A model generated the notes under the pieces. It was given only the letters and a program-made list of their open reading frames with translations. It was not told where the DNA came from and made no database searches. A program made the translations under genes and the position numbers. Below, piece after piece: positions 24,698-37,289 of a DNA stretch of 64,000 nucleotides. The DNA is from Apostichopus japonicus. Lineage: Eukaryota > Echinodermata > Holothuroidea > Aspidochirotida > Stichopodidae. Positions within the stretch are counted from its first letter, which is position 1. Every line of letters starts with the position of its first letter. The DNA is taken from positions 895,001-959,000 of the forward strand of contig NC_092563.1 of NCBI RefSeq assembly GCF_037975245.1, read 5' to 3'.

Positions 24698-24913
24698 AGA
24701 ACTGTGAAAAAAGGACTGCTTAAAATCAGAAGACGGGATTGCCAAGGCAATGTTACATTTACCTCTTCTTCAAGCATTCCTCCCAAGAGGCTCCTCATCG
24801 ATTTCAAGCCGATGTCCTCATCTGAAGAAGAAGAAGAAGACGAAGAAACAAAAAGACATCATATTCCAGCCTCACGGAGAGGCAAATCTTTTGGTATTAT
24901 AACCAAGTTGTAG
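24698..24913 (+). CDS. Candidate alternative C-terminal exon of the zinc-finger gene
   Basis: After an acceptor ending ACTGCAG at 24697, an open frame of 71 codons runs to TAG at 24911-24913. It starts RTVKKGLLKIRRRD, contains PPKRLLIDFKPM, then an acidic Glu/Asp run, then a basic RRGK patch. Joining the CAG|GTAGCC donor at 23089 to this acceptor keeps phase 0 and would give a protein of 1926 aa instead of 1858. The composition is more protein-like than the surrounding DNA. The acceptor is weak and the competing donor GAG|GTAAGT is much stronger, so this could equally be 3' UTR sequence. Confidence 0.35.
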   Translation, partial: RTVKKGLLKIRRRDCQGNVTFTSSSSIPPKRLLIDFKPMSSSEEEEEDEETKRHHIPASRRGKSFGIITKL

Positions 24914-26549
24914 CAAGCTGCTTAATTCCAAGGTCAGATCGAGTCACTTGCAGAAACTTTCCAGTCTTGAGATGTTCTGTGATTTGAGTATTTTTGTCAT
25001 CTTGAAGAGGAATCATGTTCATTTCATGGATTTCTATGTAACATTTTTTAAAAATTTGAAATTCATTGTTGTAAAACAGATGGGAGCGCATGGGGGGGGG
25101 GGTGGGGTGGAATGTGTTTGGATATGCTTCTCCTTTTATGTATAAACTGATTTACCGTGAAGGAAAATGAGTGATGTCCTTTTTATCCTCTTAGGATTAT
25201 TTTGCCAAATTTTATTGGATTATATTTTTCCAAATTCCATACTATGCACTACAATGGCGGACTACTCACTACCATACAGTAATAGTAAATCTAAACAAAA
25301 CTCTTGTGAGTGCGTAAGTCACAAATAATTCACATTTTATAAAATGTTGCAAATTAACGCAACAGTCAGTTCCTTTTTGAGGTGCATACACATCTTCTAT
25401 TAGCCTCAGTTTTAACACTTACAGGTCTATTAGTACTTTATATACCAGCCAGTAAATGCTGTGACTAATTATGTGGATGATAATTAGGGTTACCCAAAAA
25501 AAAGGCTGATTGCTAATTAAAAAAAAAAGCTGGTAGTTTGTTTACCATTCAGTCTATGGTTGAATGAAACCATCTTATCTGTTGTCTGATTGTGTGCACG
25601 TATATACATAGAAGCAGGCAACACAGACTCGATCATGGTGAAGGGTAAATCGTTACGTACGACATTCCCAGTATATTCCTAGGAAACCTAATCCATATCC
25701 ATGCTTCGAAAGATTGTATATATAAAAAAGTTTATCAAGTTAAGAATTTAATGTCCGATTTTTTTTTTCTCTCCAGGATTTGCCAGTAATATATCTGGGC
25801 AGTACTCCTATTAGGTTGAGTATTGTCCTTGATATGTAGAGATCGGTTTAAATGTCTGTGTTTTAACAGTGTCTGTGTCTTAATTCCTCTTATAGCTGTC
25901 ACATTGATCACACAGATTAACAGATTATCTAATACACTTATTTTTCCCAGAACTTTCTAATTTAATGTACAAAATTATTTATGGTGGCTTTTATTCCTGT
26001 AAATATTGCTTGGAAACAGCTGCATTACTCAAAATGTAATAACAAACCATACGTTTGAATGTACATGGGGAGGCCGGGAAAGGATGGGAGAGGGAGAGTG
26101 GGGGTGTCACTCTCCTTAAAGCACAGTTTCAGTAAATGTGCATTTGTATATTCCTAATGCTGTATCCAGTACCAAAACATGGTTAGCCAGTAAATTAATA
26201 ACGTTAGTATTCCGGACTTCATTTTACTTGACCAAGTATTGCAATAACACATAGCTGTCTCCACCCCCTCCTACCCTACCCTACCCTAACCTATTCAAAC
26301 AGCATTCATATATACTGAACGATAAGAATAATTATCATCAGTATATTTATTTTATAATTTGTACATACAGTCAATTCTACAAAAGCATTAATAATAGGCC
26401 AGTATCTTTCTTAGCTTTTGTTCTGTATCATTAATATTGATTCAATGTTTGTTATGCAAGGCTTTGCCCTATCACATTCTTGCTGATATTTTTACCAGCA
26501 AAACTCTTAGACTAATTGAAAGAAATATGGATGATATACAGTCAGAACC

Positions 26550-26550
<1 letters not shown>

Positions 26551-26627
<77 letters not shown>

Positions 26628-26641
26628 TAATATATGTATAT
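26551..26641. repeat. (TA)n microsatellite
   Basis: About 90 bp of nearly pure TA with a few interruptions. Confidence 0.95.
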
Positions 26642-26726
26642 GATCCTGGATCCCTGTCAGACACCGTGGGTGATCTCTGTCAGACATCATAGGTCATTCA
26701 GGTTAGGCACCATAGGTGATCCCTGT
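26642..26726. repeat. Short tandem repeat, about 27-bp unit, 3 copies
   Basis: Repeated pieces GATCCCTGTCAGACACC, GATCTCTGTCAGACATC and GTTAGGCACCATAGGTGATC directly follow the TA microsatellite. Confidence 0.6.
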
Positions 26727-29700
26727 AATGCTTCATTTTTTCTTTGGATTGTATCTTTTTGATAATCTGTGTTATATTCACATATATCTGAATGCCCTTC
26801 GGACTAAGCAAGACCTGATGTTGTTGTTTATCACCGATTGGCTGCTACTTGTTAGAGAGTTACAAAGTACATTCACTCAATTCAGACAATTCTGTGTCCC
26901 ATGACAGCAATTTTGGTTCGCAGTTTGATTTCTCTGAATATTGTGTCTTATTTAATACATTGGTACAACCTGAGGACTTGCATAGCAATTTTATTATGTG
27001 ACATAGCATTTTGTGATGTGATACTGTATAAATTATGCCTTGCACGAATTCAAATTTAATATATGATCATAAAATATGCAGACCCTTTGAAGTTGATGCT
27101 ATCATTTTAGTCATTACTGATGCAAACTTTGGCAGACTTAAAGTAGCAGGCTATTTTATCAAAGGAAACTCATTTACCACTGAAGTGTGATAACAACAGA
27201 TTCAATTCAAAATACAGCTTTGACTTACCTTGAAGGGGTTTTGGAGGTACAATTGCAAGAGGAAGGTAACATGTACACAGAAGGGGTGCATTGTTCAGTC
27301 GTGGGTTTCATTGATCCGAATGATAGAAGCCTTATTTCGAATCAGGTTCTTTCAGTCATGGTTAGTGTGCATTGTTCAATGTTGCATTGTTAATTTCATA
27401 AATTTTTATTACCATGGAAACACTCTCTGAACAAAATTTTGAAAATGATTCCATTAAACCTCCGCCTTAGAAAGTCATGTGTGAGAGAAATAAAAGGGAA
27501 CAAATTACTTTGTCAATATCGTTTTGTGAATATCAATTGTACATCTGATTCACAGAAGTTCCGTTTTCCAAAAAGTACTTGGCCTCAACCACCATGTTAC
27601 TACATTTTGATGATGTTCAGACACACATTTGATGCGTTCACTGTGTGTATCACTGTAGGTTCACTGTACATTCAGTTTCACACTGCAAGTAAACTTATTA
27701 CCTTCAAAAGTCTCAATCACTATTTAGTAAAAAATCAAGAAAAGTGTAACTAGTGTATGTATGATATCTTCCACTATCTTAAAGTTATTTTATTCAGGGA
27801 TTTTCATTGCCTCTTCTTTTCCATTCCCATTTATAGATATTTTATGCGTTATTTCTATTACTTTTATTTGTTGTTTTTCTTTTTCTTCTGCTTTTTTTCT
27901 TTTGTTATTTGTTAATTTTTTTGTAATTCAAAATGTCAGAATGAGATTGTTTAAGGATATGAACAGTCCATTGTCTGAATTGTTTAAATTGCAGGTCAGA
28001 TCTCTTAATCTCATGTCCAGCTTTGTGACCGAAAATGACCATTTTTTACAAAAGTGAAAATTGGCATATTTCTATCAATTCAGATATATATCCCAGTCTT
28101 CCAGGGTGTGTAATTTTGTTCCTGCGAGTCTTCATTAACTTCTTACATTGTTGTGTAAGTTTTGGGACTTTATAAGCCTATTTGATTTGCCAAAAAAAAA
28201 GTTTTTTTTTTTTTTAACTAGGATAAGTGACTTTCTACCTTGAAGTGTTTATATTGATTGGTATCAATGTATGGAAATAAGTTTGCTGGATTTAGAATAA
28301 GGCTAGGGTTTCAGGAATCAACATCTAGGTTTGAATATATCAAATTCTAACTTCTAAGAAAAGGCTGGACACTACCACAATGGGGTGAGGATGAGCACTT
28401 CCATTTGGGTGGGGGGCACAACCACCAAGTGGTGGAGAGTCAGGTTTACTACAGTGGGGAGAGGCTCATGAGCCACTCGATCAAATACATTTAGAGGCAT
28501 CTTTTCATCTCTTTGCTTACATCATAAATTTGCTTTCACTTATTTCTATCACAGAGAAAATACTCTCCTATCTCAAGCATAATTTTATCTCGGCTATGTA
28601 GTAACATAGTCATTGAAGTAAATTGCAGGGTTGAATTTAAAGAAAAAGATGTAAACTAATGACTGTGAATATATGGTTGGCTTCATCTGCAAACTTAATA
28701 AATGGAGAAAAACAGGATAGTTTTTTACCAAGGTAGTAAATCTGTGGTTTCATGTAGATAATGTTTTATTCAAGTTATTTCAAGTTTTTATGACTTAATT
28801 AACATGAAATTAATCAGTAATGATATGTTAACGATGAATGCGATTAGTGTCATAGCTTTATCAGTAATAATGTTAGTTATGATAAAGCAATAAATGTTAG
28901 TTAATATTAAACATCCATTTCAATGTTTGGTATAATTGACTGTCATAAGTTACACAATTATTGCTTTACGATTTATTAAAACAATTTTTAAGTTGAAATT
29001 TATCGGCAAACCAAGTTGAATTAAATCAATAATGCAAACGTTAATGTACATCAGTTACATATTAAAGGTAACATTAATGAGTTGAATGAGAAGAAAACTG
29101 AAATTGCCATCACTGAAGGCTTACTTCCTTTAATGTAAATATTGCTTTTCTTGTGAACATTTCATGATCTGTCCCCATTTTGATTGAAATACGATGCCAT
29201 ACTTTAAAAATGGCAATAAATAAAAACAGTACTATCTAATGTTATTTGTTTGTGAGTAAGATCATGTTTTGATACATTTAAAATGACTGCAAATAATAAT
29301 ATGTAAGTTTGGCATTCCATTTGTAGTTATCTGAAATATATTAATGAAACATTTCTGAAATCTGTTCTTTGGCTTGCAGTTTATCGGTCTCAACAGCTTG
29401 ACTAGTGTAAAATATTGTTCCATTAAAGTGGCATTTTGCATTGGGTTGCAACTTTGTATATGTTCAAACTAAATTGATAGTGCGCCCTATCAATCTCTTT
29501 CTTAACTCCTCTCACTTCCTTTGCCCTTCATTCCTCTTCCCTCCCATTGACCCTCTACATCACTCTACATTCCTCTCCCCTACCCCCCCCCCCAATTTTG
29601 TTTTATAGAGCCATTACACATAAAAGGAGAAAGGTAAAGATCCATTTGTGAAGCAATTGGATTTTGTGACTAACGGTGTAGCTATCATAGCTTCAAATAT

Positions 29701-30405
29701 ATGGCGGTCGTATGCAGAAAACTGATACCAGCACATACCATCTACTATGAACCACATCCTGAACTGAAGACGCAAAAACAGTTACATTTAGTCAACCATA
29801 TGTCGAGTTAGGGACGAGATATTGAGACGAGATTTGTTCCTATTAAAGGCGTTGAATATATTTATCTTCAATGGACGTTTACGCTGTCTGCCACAATATT
29901 GTCCCTTTCAATGACAGCCATCACATGCAAAATGGAGAAAGGCGTCCGATCCATGGCTGGCATTCGATTTTCATTACGTCCAAAATAAAAAGTTTGTTGA
30001 ACCGACCAATCACCGCAGTAGAAAACCTACTTGGATATTATGCAATATTTTAGCAGTCTAAATCCCTCTATTTTATACCTGACCAGTTTACGGCACCTGT
30101 CATGCTAATCAACTAACGTACTTAGTGTTATTCTACGGCAACTTTCCATCAAATATTTAGGAGTTGGATCAACTTGAATAAACCATGTATCAAATTAAAA
30201 ATCCTATGGGGAAATTATGAACTTTGTAAGTATTTTTATTTGAAAAAAATCATCTTAGGCCCTTACGACAATTGTCGAGGGGCAATTATTCTAGCATTTC
30301 AGTTTACTCTGCTTGTGACCACTCGTTTTTATATAGACCATCATATTTATAAACATCTTACGACTGCACGACCCGGGAAACGTGACCATCAAAGTCTCAA
30401 CCAAG

Positions 30406-33400
30406 ATGCTTCGACAATTTTTCCAGAAAAGTGTGGTAATACTTGGAGTGCCTTTTTATTCGTGTTAATGTGGCAATTATATGTCGCCGAAGTTAGTATC
30501 AGTGCTCTTCGGTACCAAACTAAAGGCAGCTCTCGCTAAGTTTGACTCTTTCTTAGCGCTTATGCTAGGCCTAAGTTAGGCTTGCTTAGGTCTACCTATT
30601 TTCAGACGATAGCCTAACGTATACGTCTTCAATTTAGAGTGAGACTACAACAGACTAGGTCTCATCCTATTTAAGGAACATGTTTAACAGAATTTGTATC
30701 GGTATAAAGTGATAACACTGTAAAAGTGTAAGCAAACTCAGCCTAGGTATGGCATCGACAGACCTGCCCTGTTTTACATAGGCCTATCAGGTGTTACAGA
30801 TTTGCACAGCTCCAGCTCAGTGCATGCAATGATATTAAAATACATACCGTATACACAGCAGGGTTTATAAAGCAGCGACTGAGAATGTGTACCGTATACC
30901 TGGCATGGTTTGTACAGCAGTGACCGATGCTGTCTACCATATACCTGGTATGGTTTGTACAGCAGCGACTGGTGCTGTGTGCCGTTTGGCTAACTGGTTG
31001 TGCGTTGAATAGTTGAGGTGGATTTTACATAGAATGGAGGGGGAAACCTTTGAGTGACATAATGAATGTGCTGAGACTGGTGATATAGGTAAGGTAACTA
31101 AAACAATGTGTGTGGGCTTTAACAAGCGTTCAGTTTAAATATTGTACTCATTCTACAGTATTGTATTTTACACCACCCTGTAGCAACCACAATATGTTCT
31201 GTTATTGTAACCACCAACCTTATGGAATCCCGAAAGGGCAATGTATTATGTTGTTTGTACTTCTATGCTGTCTGTTATCATGTTGTTGTCTCCTTCGATG
31301 TTGTTGTCTCCTTCAATATTGTTGTCTCCTTTGAGGTTTTTGTCTCCTTCGATGTTGTTTTCCTTCGATGTTGTTGTCTACTTTGAAGCTGTTGTCTCCT
31401 TCGATGTTGTTGTCTCCTTTGATGCTGGCGGCGCTGTTCACTTTTATGACGTCAAAATACGTATACAAATTTAAAGAATTTAGTGCTTCAGAACTAGCCA
31501 AAATGTCTGAGAGAGACCAACTAGCCCATCATGTAGGGCTAGATTATACAAACAAAATGAAAGCAGAAATTATGGAAATCTCTGTAAAATGGATGCAAAA
31601 CATACGAAAGTCTTTCAACCTAAGAAAAAAAAGATATATGTGGTAAAGTTACAGGCCCAATGTTAGGTATGTAATATATAGCCCAACGTTAGGTATGTAA
31701 TATATAGCCTTAGTATAACCATAGTAGTATTCAGTATATTATGATTAATATTAATATTAGTGTAGGTGCAACTGCAAGGAATGTGAGCCATAGTGGGCTT
31801 TGCTATCCAATTGCTGTTCATGCCTCATGAGTCATTGTCGTGTTTGGGGAGGGATCTGAAAATGCTAACAGTCTGTGGTCACTCTTCAGAATGTTTGTAT
31901 ATGACACCTGTTAGTAGAAGTAGTTAAGAACAATGCATGTATTATAATGAGGCACTCTGAATACAGAAGTCAAAGCAATAACAACTCCATTTTGAATCAT
32001 CTCTTGTATATCTATCATCAAGAATATTACATTCAGAATAGAGCTGCATGGATAAAGAAATACATAAGTGTTAACCCCGATAATATATTAATATTGAGTG
32101 TGCCGAGGATGGTGCTAGTGCTGTAACCCCTGATTGTTTTACATGGAGTCTCTCCTGATGTGATGTGCTAGGCTTAATGTCCCAGCAAAATTTGATTCTC
32201 ACTGTTTTCTAGATATAGATCAGAAATGGGCCACATTTTGGTTTTATCAGTGTTAGAATTGTGGAGAAATTACAATTCACTTTTCATTATCAAATGTTTA
32301 TGCCATAGCGTTTTGCAATGTTAGTGAAACCATTTATTGTATGTAGCCTACTGTATATTAATTCTTACTGCTAAGGTGATGTGTAAATACCCCAAAATGG
32401 TTGCTGTGTTACCTTTTATACGGTTATCTTAGTTAAAGTGGATTTTGCCTAATTCTCCCTGTTTGTCACATGTCCTTATTTTTGGAATAGAAAATTGTAA
32501 ATCTGCTGTTGAAAGTCTGGTTGGCTGCAACTATAGAGTATAGGTGCCAGTTAGCAAGTACTAACTTTGGTCTATGCGATCTCTGCTACAGTCACAGAAA
32601 GAAATATGCATGTCCTTCTTTATGATATCGGAAACATTGGAAAAATACTAGACTGAATGGTAGTTACATTCCATAATACATTTTGCCAAGTTTTGAATGC
32701 TAGGAATAAGTCAAGACATTGCTGGAAGTCTAGGTAATAAAAGAGGAGAGAAAAATACAGAAAACTAGAACAACCCTATATTGTAAAAATATCAAACTCA
32801 TAGTACCATCAACTGCCTACAGTGTTACAGTTCATGAAGTAACAAAGTAACCTTTGAAAATGTATGTGAGACAGTGTTTTCAACTAAAACTAAGTATTTT
32901 CATCAACTTTCTTTCATTTCACAATTATTTACCTTTAGAAAACCCTGTTAAAGGTATAACATTCAATTCGGTTGCAAACCTGGAGATTTGCACAGGGAAA
33001 AATGGAGATTGGTGTTCAAAACCCGAAGATATTTAAAGAAAAAAATATTCTATCATCAAATAAATTCATATTGTTAATATCTCACAACCTGAAATATTTA
33101 CAACCCCATGTAAATTTGCTTTACTTAATACTTATTTTTACCCGTTTAAGATTTTGGCACTTGAGATTCAGAGATCCCACCGTTAAACCTTTCTGAGAGT
33201 AGATTCTTATTTTAACATGCTTTTTGAATTGATGTTTGTATGATTGTCTTTAACTCTGGAAATGACTATAAAGTTGAATTATTATTACATAGTTGTTGCT
33301 CATGGTTATATTTTTCTCTTTTGTTGTTTATATAGCAGCCCCTCCTCCGTTCAAGATGGTTATCCGCAAACACAAACGGCGCAGAAGGGGAGTTGAAACT

Positions 33401-35147
33401 TACAAAGATTCTGAAGGAAAGATTCCCAAATGCAGTCACCATAAATGTTGAAGATATCTCAGGTAAAGTTATGAGAAACTCTACCTGGTCGGGCAGTATG
33501 AAACATGACTACGATAGCAGAGATCATGGACAGCCGCTTCAATTTGCAGAGTGAATTCATTTTGCAATGTTGAGTTATGACTACAACCTTTAGTGATCGT
33601 TTACTGCTATATAGATTGCAATATGAATTGTGACTACGTTTATATATAGAGTGATTAGTAGCTGCTGCTTGGTTTGCTATGTGTATGCTGTAAGAGGTTA
33701 TTGCTATGATAGTGAAGTCTGTTCCATTGCTTCTTTGTATTCTGGTACAATGTGAATTGTGACTATGTTTATATACAGAGTGATCAGTAGCTGCTGCTTG
33801 GATTGTTATGTGTATGCTCGGTTATCACTTTGATAGTGAAGTCTATTCGATTGCTTGCTGCTGATTGCTTGTTTGCATTCTGGTACAATGTGAATTGTGA
33901 CTACGTTTATAAACAGAGTGATCAGTAGCTGCTGCTTGGATTGCTATGTGTATGCTCGGTTATCTCTTTGATAGTGAAGTAGTATTCGATTGCTTGTTTG
34001 AATTCTGGTACAATGTGAATTGTGACTATGTTTATATACAGAGTGATCAGTAGCTGCTGCTTGGATTGCTATGTGTATGCTCGGTTATCTCTTTGATAGT
34101 GAAGTAGTATTCGATTGCTTGTTTGTATTCTGGTACAATGTGAATTGTGACTATGTTTATATACAGAGTGATCAGTAGCTGCTGCTTGGATTGCTATGTG
34201 TATGCTCGGTTATCTCTTTGATAGTGAAGTCTATTTGATTGCTTGTTTGTATTCTGGTACAATGTGAATGGTGATTATGAATTCGGACATGAGTGGCTAA
34301 CATTTTGATTGCAAAGTCATAAGTTCAGGTGTGACCCCTTCCCTCCCCCCTTCCCTTCCACTAACAAATGTTTGGCGATGTCACTGACAGTCACCTCATG
34401 CTACAACCAATATATTGTTTAAATAATTTGATTTTCATAATGTATCTGCATCATATTAATTAATGCTATACCATGATTTTCTCTGTCTTGAAGTTTCAAG
34501 TATTGTCTATACTTTTCTTTAGGGGGTTGTGGTGCCATGTTCCAAGTTAATATTGAGTCATCAGACTTCAACGGGAAGAGGCTCGTAGCTCAACACAGGA
34601 TGGTGACTGAGGTGAGGATTGAGGGTGGGCATGGGGGATTGGGAGGGGGAGAATTTGGGGGATGGGAGGGAGAGGGATTCAGAGGTTGGGAGGGGAGAGG
34701 GAGTTGGGGGTTGAAAGGGGAGAGGGAAGTTGGGAGTTGAAAGGGGAGAGAGAATTGCAGGGAGAGGGATTTGGGGGATTCAGAGGTTGGAAGAGGAGTG
34801 GGGTTGGGAGGCTGAGGGAGTTGGGAGGGGGAGAGAATTGGGAGTTGGGAGAGGGAATTGGGGGCATGTGGTTGGGAGGGGTAATGGGGTTTGGAGGGGA
34901 TTCGTGGCAAAGGGGGTTGGGAGGAGAGGGGGAGTTGGGGGAACTGTTGTGAAAACAGTGGTTTTGGTAATATGTCTACTCTTTATCCCTTGACTCAACA
35001 AAAACTGACAGTTATGGGAGATATTTCATTACTTTATCATATCTCTCTCCCCTCCCTCCCATTTGGAAGGCTTTGGCTGAAGAAGTTAAACAGATGCATG
35101 GTTTAAGGATATCTACCACTGTGCCCTCTGAGAGTAACAAAGGATGA
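30406..35147 (+). CDS. BOLA3: BolA family member 3, mitochondrial iron-sulfur assembly factor (4 exons)
   Basis: Exons 30406-30435, 33336-33462, 34523-34611 and 35070-35147 (stop 35145-35147) join in phase to 107 aa, the same length as human BOLA3. The start MLRQFFQKSV is basic and hydrophobic without acids, as in a mitochondrial presequence; the second exon continues with PLLRSRW. The BolA core follows: GELKLTKILKERFP, then VEDISGGCGAMFQV and VKQMHGLRI. The Cys in GGCG and the His in MHGLR are the conserved cluster-binding residues of mitochondrial BolAs. BOLA3 works with GLRX5 and NFU1 to deliver 4Fe-4S clusters to lipoate synthase and respiratory complexes. The acceptor of exon 2 could also be 3 nt later (33339), dropping one Gln. 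It lies tail to tail with ACSF3. Exon 1 is only 30 bp of coding sequence, so it is the least certain part, but its phase and its presequence character both fit. Confidence 0.92.
30845..30983. repeat. Tandem repeat, about 52-bp unit, 2.7 copies
   Basis: Repeated ACCGTATACC, TGGCATGGTTTGTACAGCAG and GACTGGTGCTGTGTGCCG-like blocks inside BOLA3 intron 1. Confidence 0.7.
31264..31430. repeat. Imperfect TTG/TCTCC repeat, about 15-18-bp unit
   Basis: GTTGTTGTCTCCTTCGAT repeats with small changes about ten times in BOLA3 intron 1. Leu/Ser-rich ORFs over it are artefacts. Confidence 0.8.
31446..31646 (+). CDS. Candidate orphan ORF/exon inside BOLA3 intron 1
   Basis: A 66-codon frame starts MTSKYVYKFKEF and continues ASELAKMSERDQLAHHVG, ending KKRYMW then TAA. 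The end TG|GTAAAG could instead be a splice donor at 31643. A palindromic CRE, TGACGTCA (31447-31454), overlaps the ATG. The frame is amphipathic and charged, unlike the Leu/Ser artefact just upstream. I do not recognise a family. It may be an alternative first exon, part of a retroelement, or chance. Confidence 0.25.
   Translation: MTSKYVYKFKEFSASELAKMSERDQLAHHVGLDYTNKMKAEIMEISVKWMQNIRKSFNLRKKRYMW
31655..31706. repeat. 26-bp direct duplication
   Basis: Two adjacent 26-bp copies starting GCCCAA(T/C)GTTAGG differ at one base. Confidence 0.85.
33617..34277. repeat. Tandem array, about 125-bp unit, about 5 copies
   Basis: Units begin TACAATGTGAATTGTGACTA and carry GTGATCAGTAGCTGCTGCTT, then ATGTGTATGCTCGGTTATCT and TTGCTTGTTTG. 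The TCTGG mark recurs at 33741, 33879, 34004, 34129 and 34253, so periods are 138, 125, 125 and 124 bp. The array fills most of BOLA3 intron 2. Outer units are more diverged than inner ones. Confidence 0.9.
34612..34945 (+). repeat. Polypurine G-rich tract filling most of BOLA3 intron 3
   Basis: Over 300 bp of almost only G and A with a few T, built from GGGAGTTGGGAG-, GGGAGAGGGA- and GGATTCAGAGGTTGGG-like pieces. It starts at the 5' splice site GAG|GTGAGG and has dozens of GGG runs, so it can form G-quadruplexes or purine triplexes. The Gly-rich and Pro-rich ORFs over it on both strands are artefacts. Confidence 0.9.
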
Positions 35148-35929
35148 CCAAGTCCTCACACGACCAGTTGTTACCTGTTGAATCTGCTGCTGTTATAACT
35201 CGATGAAGGAGTGGAGAATTCCAGGGACAAGTTATGATACTGTTCAATACAGGATGGCAGCTAAACATGTAATGTTTAACTATCAAACATAAGCCACTGA
35301 TTGGATAACATCATTGGATTAATTCAAACATTAGATTTGACACTCAATTGATACCACAATAAGAACATATGGGTAAAAACTACAAGCAATATTACATTAC
35401 ATTTTCAGATGAAATTATGTATATCAATGTTGGTTAAATTTCTATTCAGTTGTGCTGTGTCTGTTCTTAACATATTTTTCCTCCGTCAAGTTTAAACCAT
35501 GGTAAATACAAACATTTGTATGAGCATTGCCACATTTATCAAAAGTCCCTCTTAGTTTTCGGACAATTAGCACTGATTGCAGATATGAACCTTAACCAAT
35601 TTGAATATTTTTTAGGAAAGTACTGTATATAGAAAACTTTGTTTGAATATACAAAATGTATTATTAAATATTGGTTGGTTAATTTTGTTGACTATCCACG
35701 TTTATTTGAAGAATTTTGGGTGTAGCATTGTCAGAGCAATTAAACTTTAATAGTGTAGTGTTCACTCTTCTCTTAGCCACAAAAATATCATAAAGTTTTT
35801 ACTAGCATGAAATTCATGTATTGGACCATTCTGTATCTCAGAGTATTTCAGTGTTGGTAAAGAGATTCACAGTGACATTTATCTCAGCAATGCATATTCA
35901 TTGCTTTAACAGTCATTAGTATGGCTCAA

Positions 35930-36130
35930 AGATATGCTAGAATGTCTGATAATGGCCACCCATGCTCAAATTTTAGGTTTAGCATTTTACTGCCACTGTC
36001 ATAGTAATCCGCATTTAAATTTTCTTTTATAATAATCCTCAATCACTGGGAATAACGTTAAGAATCAGAGCCTCTAGGGAAGTACTAGTGAAACCTGTTT
36101 GGCCTGCTCAAATCAGGGCCAATACTGACA
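35930..36130 (+). repeat. Dispersed repeat, copy 2
   Basis: Diverged match to 4195-4480 in the same orientation (see GGCCACCCATG, TTTACTGCCACTGT, CACTGGGAATAA, CAGGGCCAA). Confidence 0.5.
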
Positions 36131-37289
36131 ACCTTTAAGGGGTTGGAGAGATGAAGTTGCAAATCGTGCTGGTGTGTATGTATGTGACAGCCAGCTTGCG
36201 TGCGTGTGCAAGGGTGTGTATGTAACGGCCAGTACAACAGCAATATCTCTGCAACCATATATTTTAACTGTATGTTCGATTAGTTCATACATGGTTTGGT
36301 GATGTCAGTTGATGATAGGTGCATGGTCATATAATCAAGAAATTCAATCTCATTATTTTACATAAATGGACATGGCTAGAGTGCTATCGCAGTCAAAAGC
36401 TTGTAAACACAAATATCTCAAGACCAACAAGTTGAATCAATGTCATACTGGGTAGGTAGATGCCCCATGATGTGTAGATGTGCCCTATTGTTTGTGGTTC
36501 CCATCTCATGAATATTAATGAGTGGGCTGGGCTTAACATAAAATAATTAAAATGTGAATATCCCTTGGACAATAGTATGTCCAATATGCGTTGGTGATGT
36601 GATGTAACCATATATAATTATATGCTCTTTGTGGCAACAAGTTTGACCTCAATAATATTCATGAGTCGGTGAGGCTAAATGGGAAATTGCCAAAAGGGAG
36701 GGGGGGGCCTCTAGTCTATAGGAATAAAAAAGGGTTCTAGAGGTTGAAACAAGACTTTTTTCAGTTAAGATTAAAATTAAGGGATAATCATTGTGTATTT
36801 CATGATGAGCTCTATAATCTTTTCCTTTTATTAACAGAGCTCTGAGTATACAGTGATTTAATTTAGTGTGTCAAATAATAGCCATCAGTCAAATGTTTTA
36901 AGTTTAACCTTGCAGATTTTAGGTTGTGTTCTTTTGGCAATCCTGTTAATTTGATAAACAATGTGCAATTTATAGAAAAGATGTTTGACAAAGCAGGTTT
37001 GTCTGATTTGAAAGTACAATAAAAATACAATACATAACTGAAGAACTGTTTTAATTTTTATTATTTTGTATTATATTAAAGTCTCTCATGTAAAATTCTT
37101 ATATATAATTTACATAAACATCTGTTTTGTTAGATCATCTACATAGAAGGACCTTTCTCCCACATGCAAATTGTGGTTCGTTTACAAGGTGGAGAAAACA
37201 AATCTTCTTTAAAAGAAGAGGTTGGTTTATATTCATTCCTTCGATTATAGATATCAAACCTATAGTGCTAGAGTTGCTTTACATGATCA

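Larger units (their letters stand above)
24914..30405. other. Intergenic stretch, no supported gene
   Basis: AT-rich, with a G run near 25091-25103, a TA microsatellite at 26551-26641, a small tandem repeat at 26642-26726 and an A9/T13 block near 28192-28214. Several 60-104 codon ORFs (for example 27439-27753) lack domains or splice context. Part of it may be the long 3' UTR of the zinc-finger gene; the 30.1-30.4 kb end is the likely BOLA3 promoter and 5' UTR. Confidence 0.5.

Noticed and set aside
26268-26293. CCCTA-rich stretch resembling a telomere repeat
   Set aside because: Only a few imperfect TACCC/CCCTAA units; too short for an interstitial telomere.
29701-29811. 36-codon ORF starting at an ATATGGCGG motif
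   Set aside because: No donor that joins to BOLA3 in phase; the 30406 exon fits far better as the BOLA3 start.
31501-31643. Faint resemblance of the orphan frame to a homeodomain recognition helix
   Set aside because: The invariant WFQNR residues are missing and the spacing is wrong.
34537-35001. Gly-rich (+) and Pro-rich (-) ORFs
   Set aside because: They arise from the polypurine tract in BOLA3 intron 3. Only 34523-34611 and 35070-35147 are coding.
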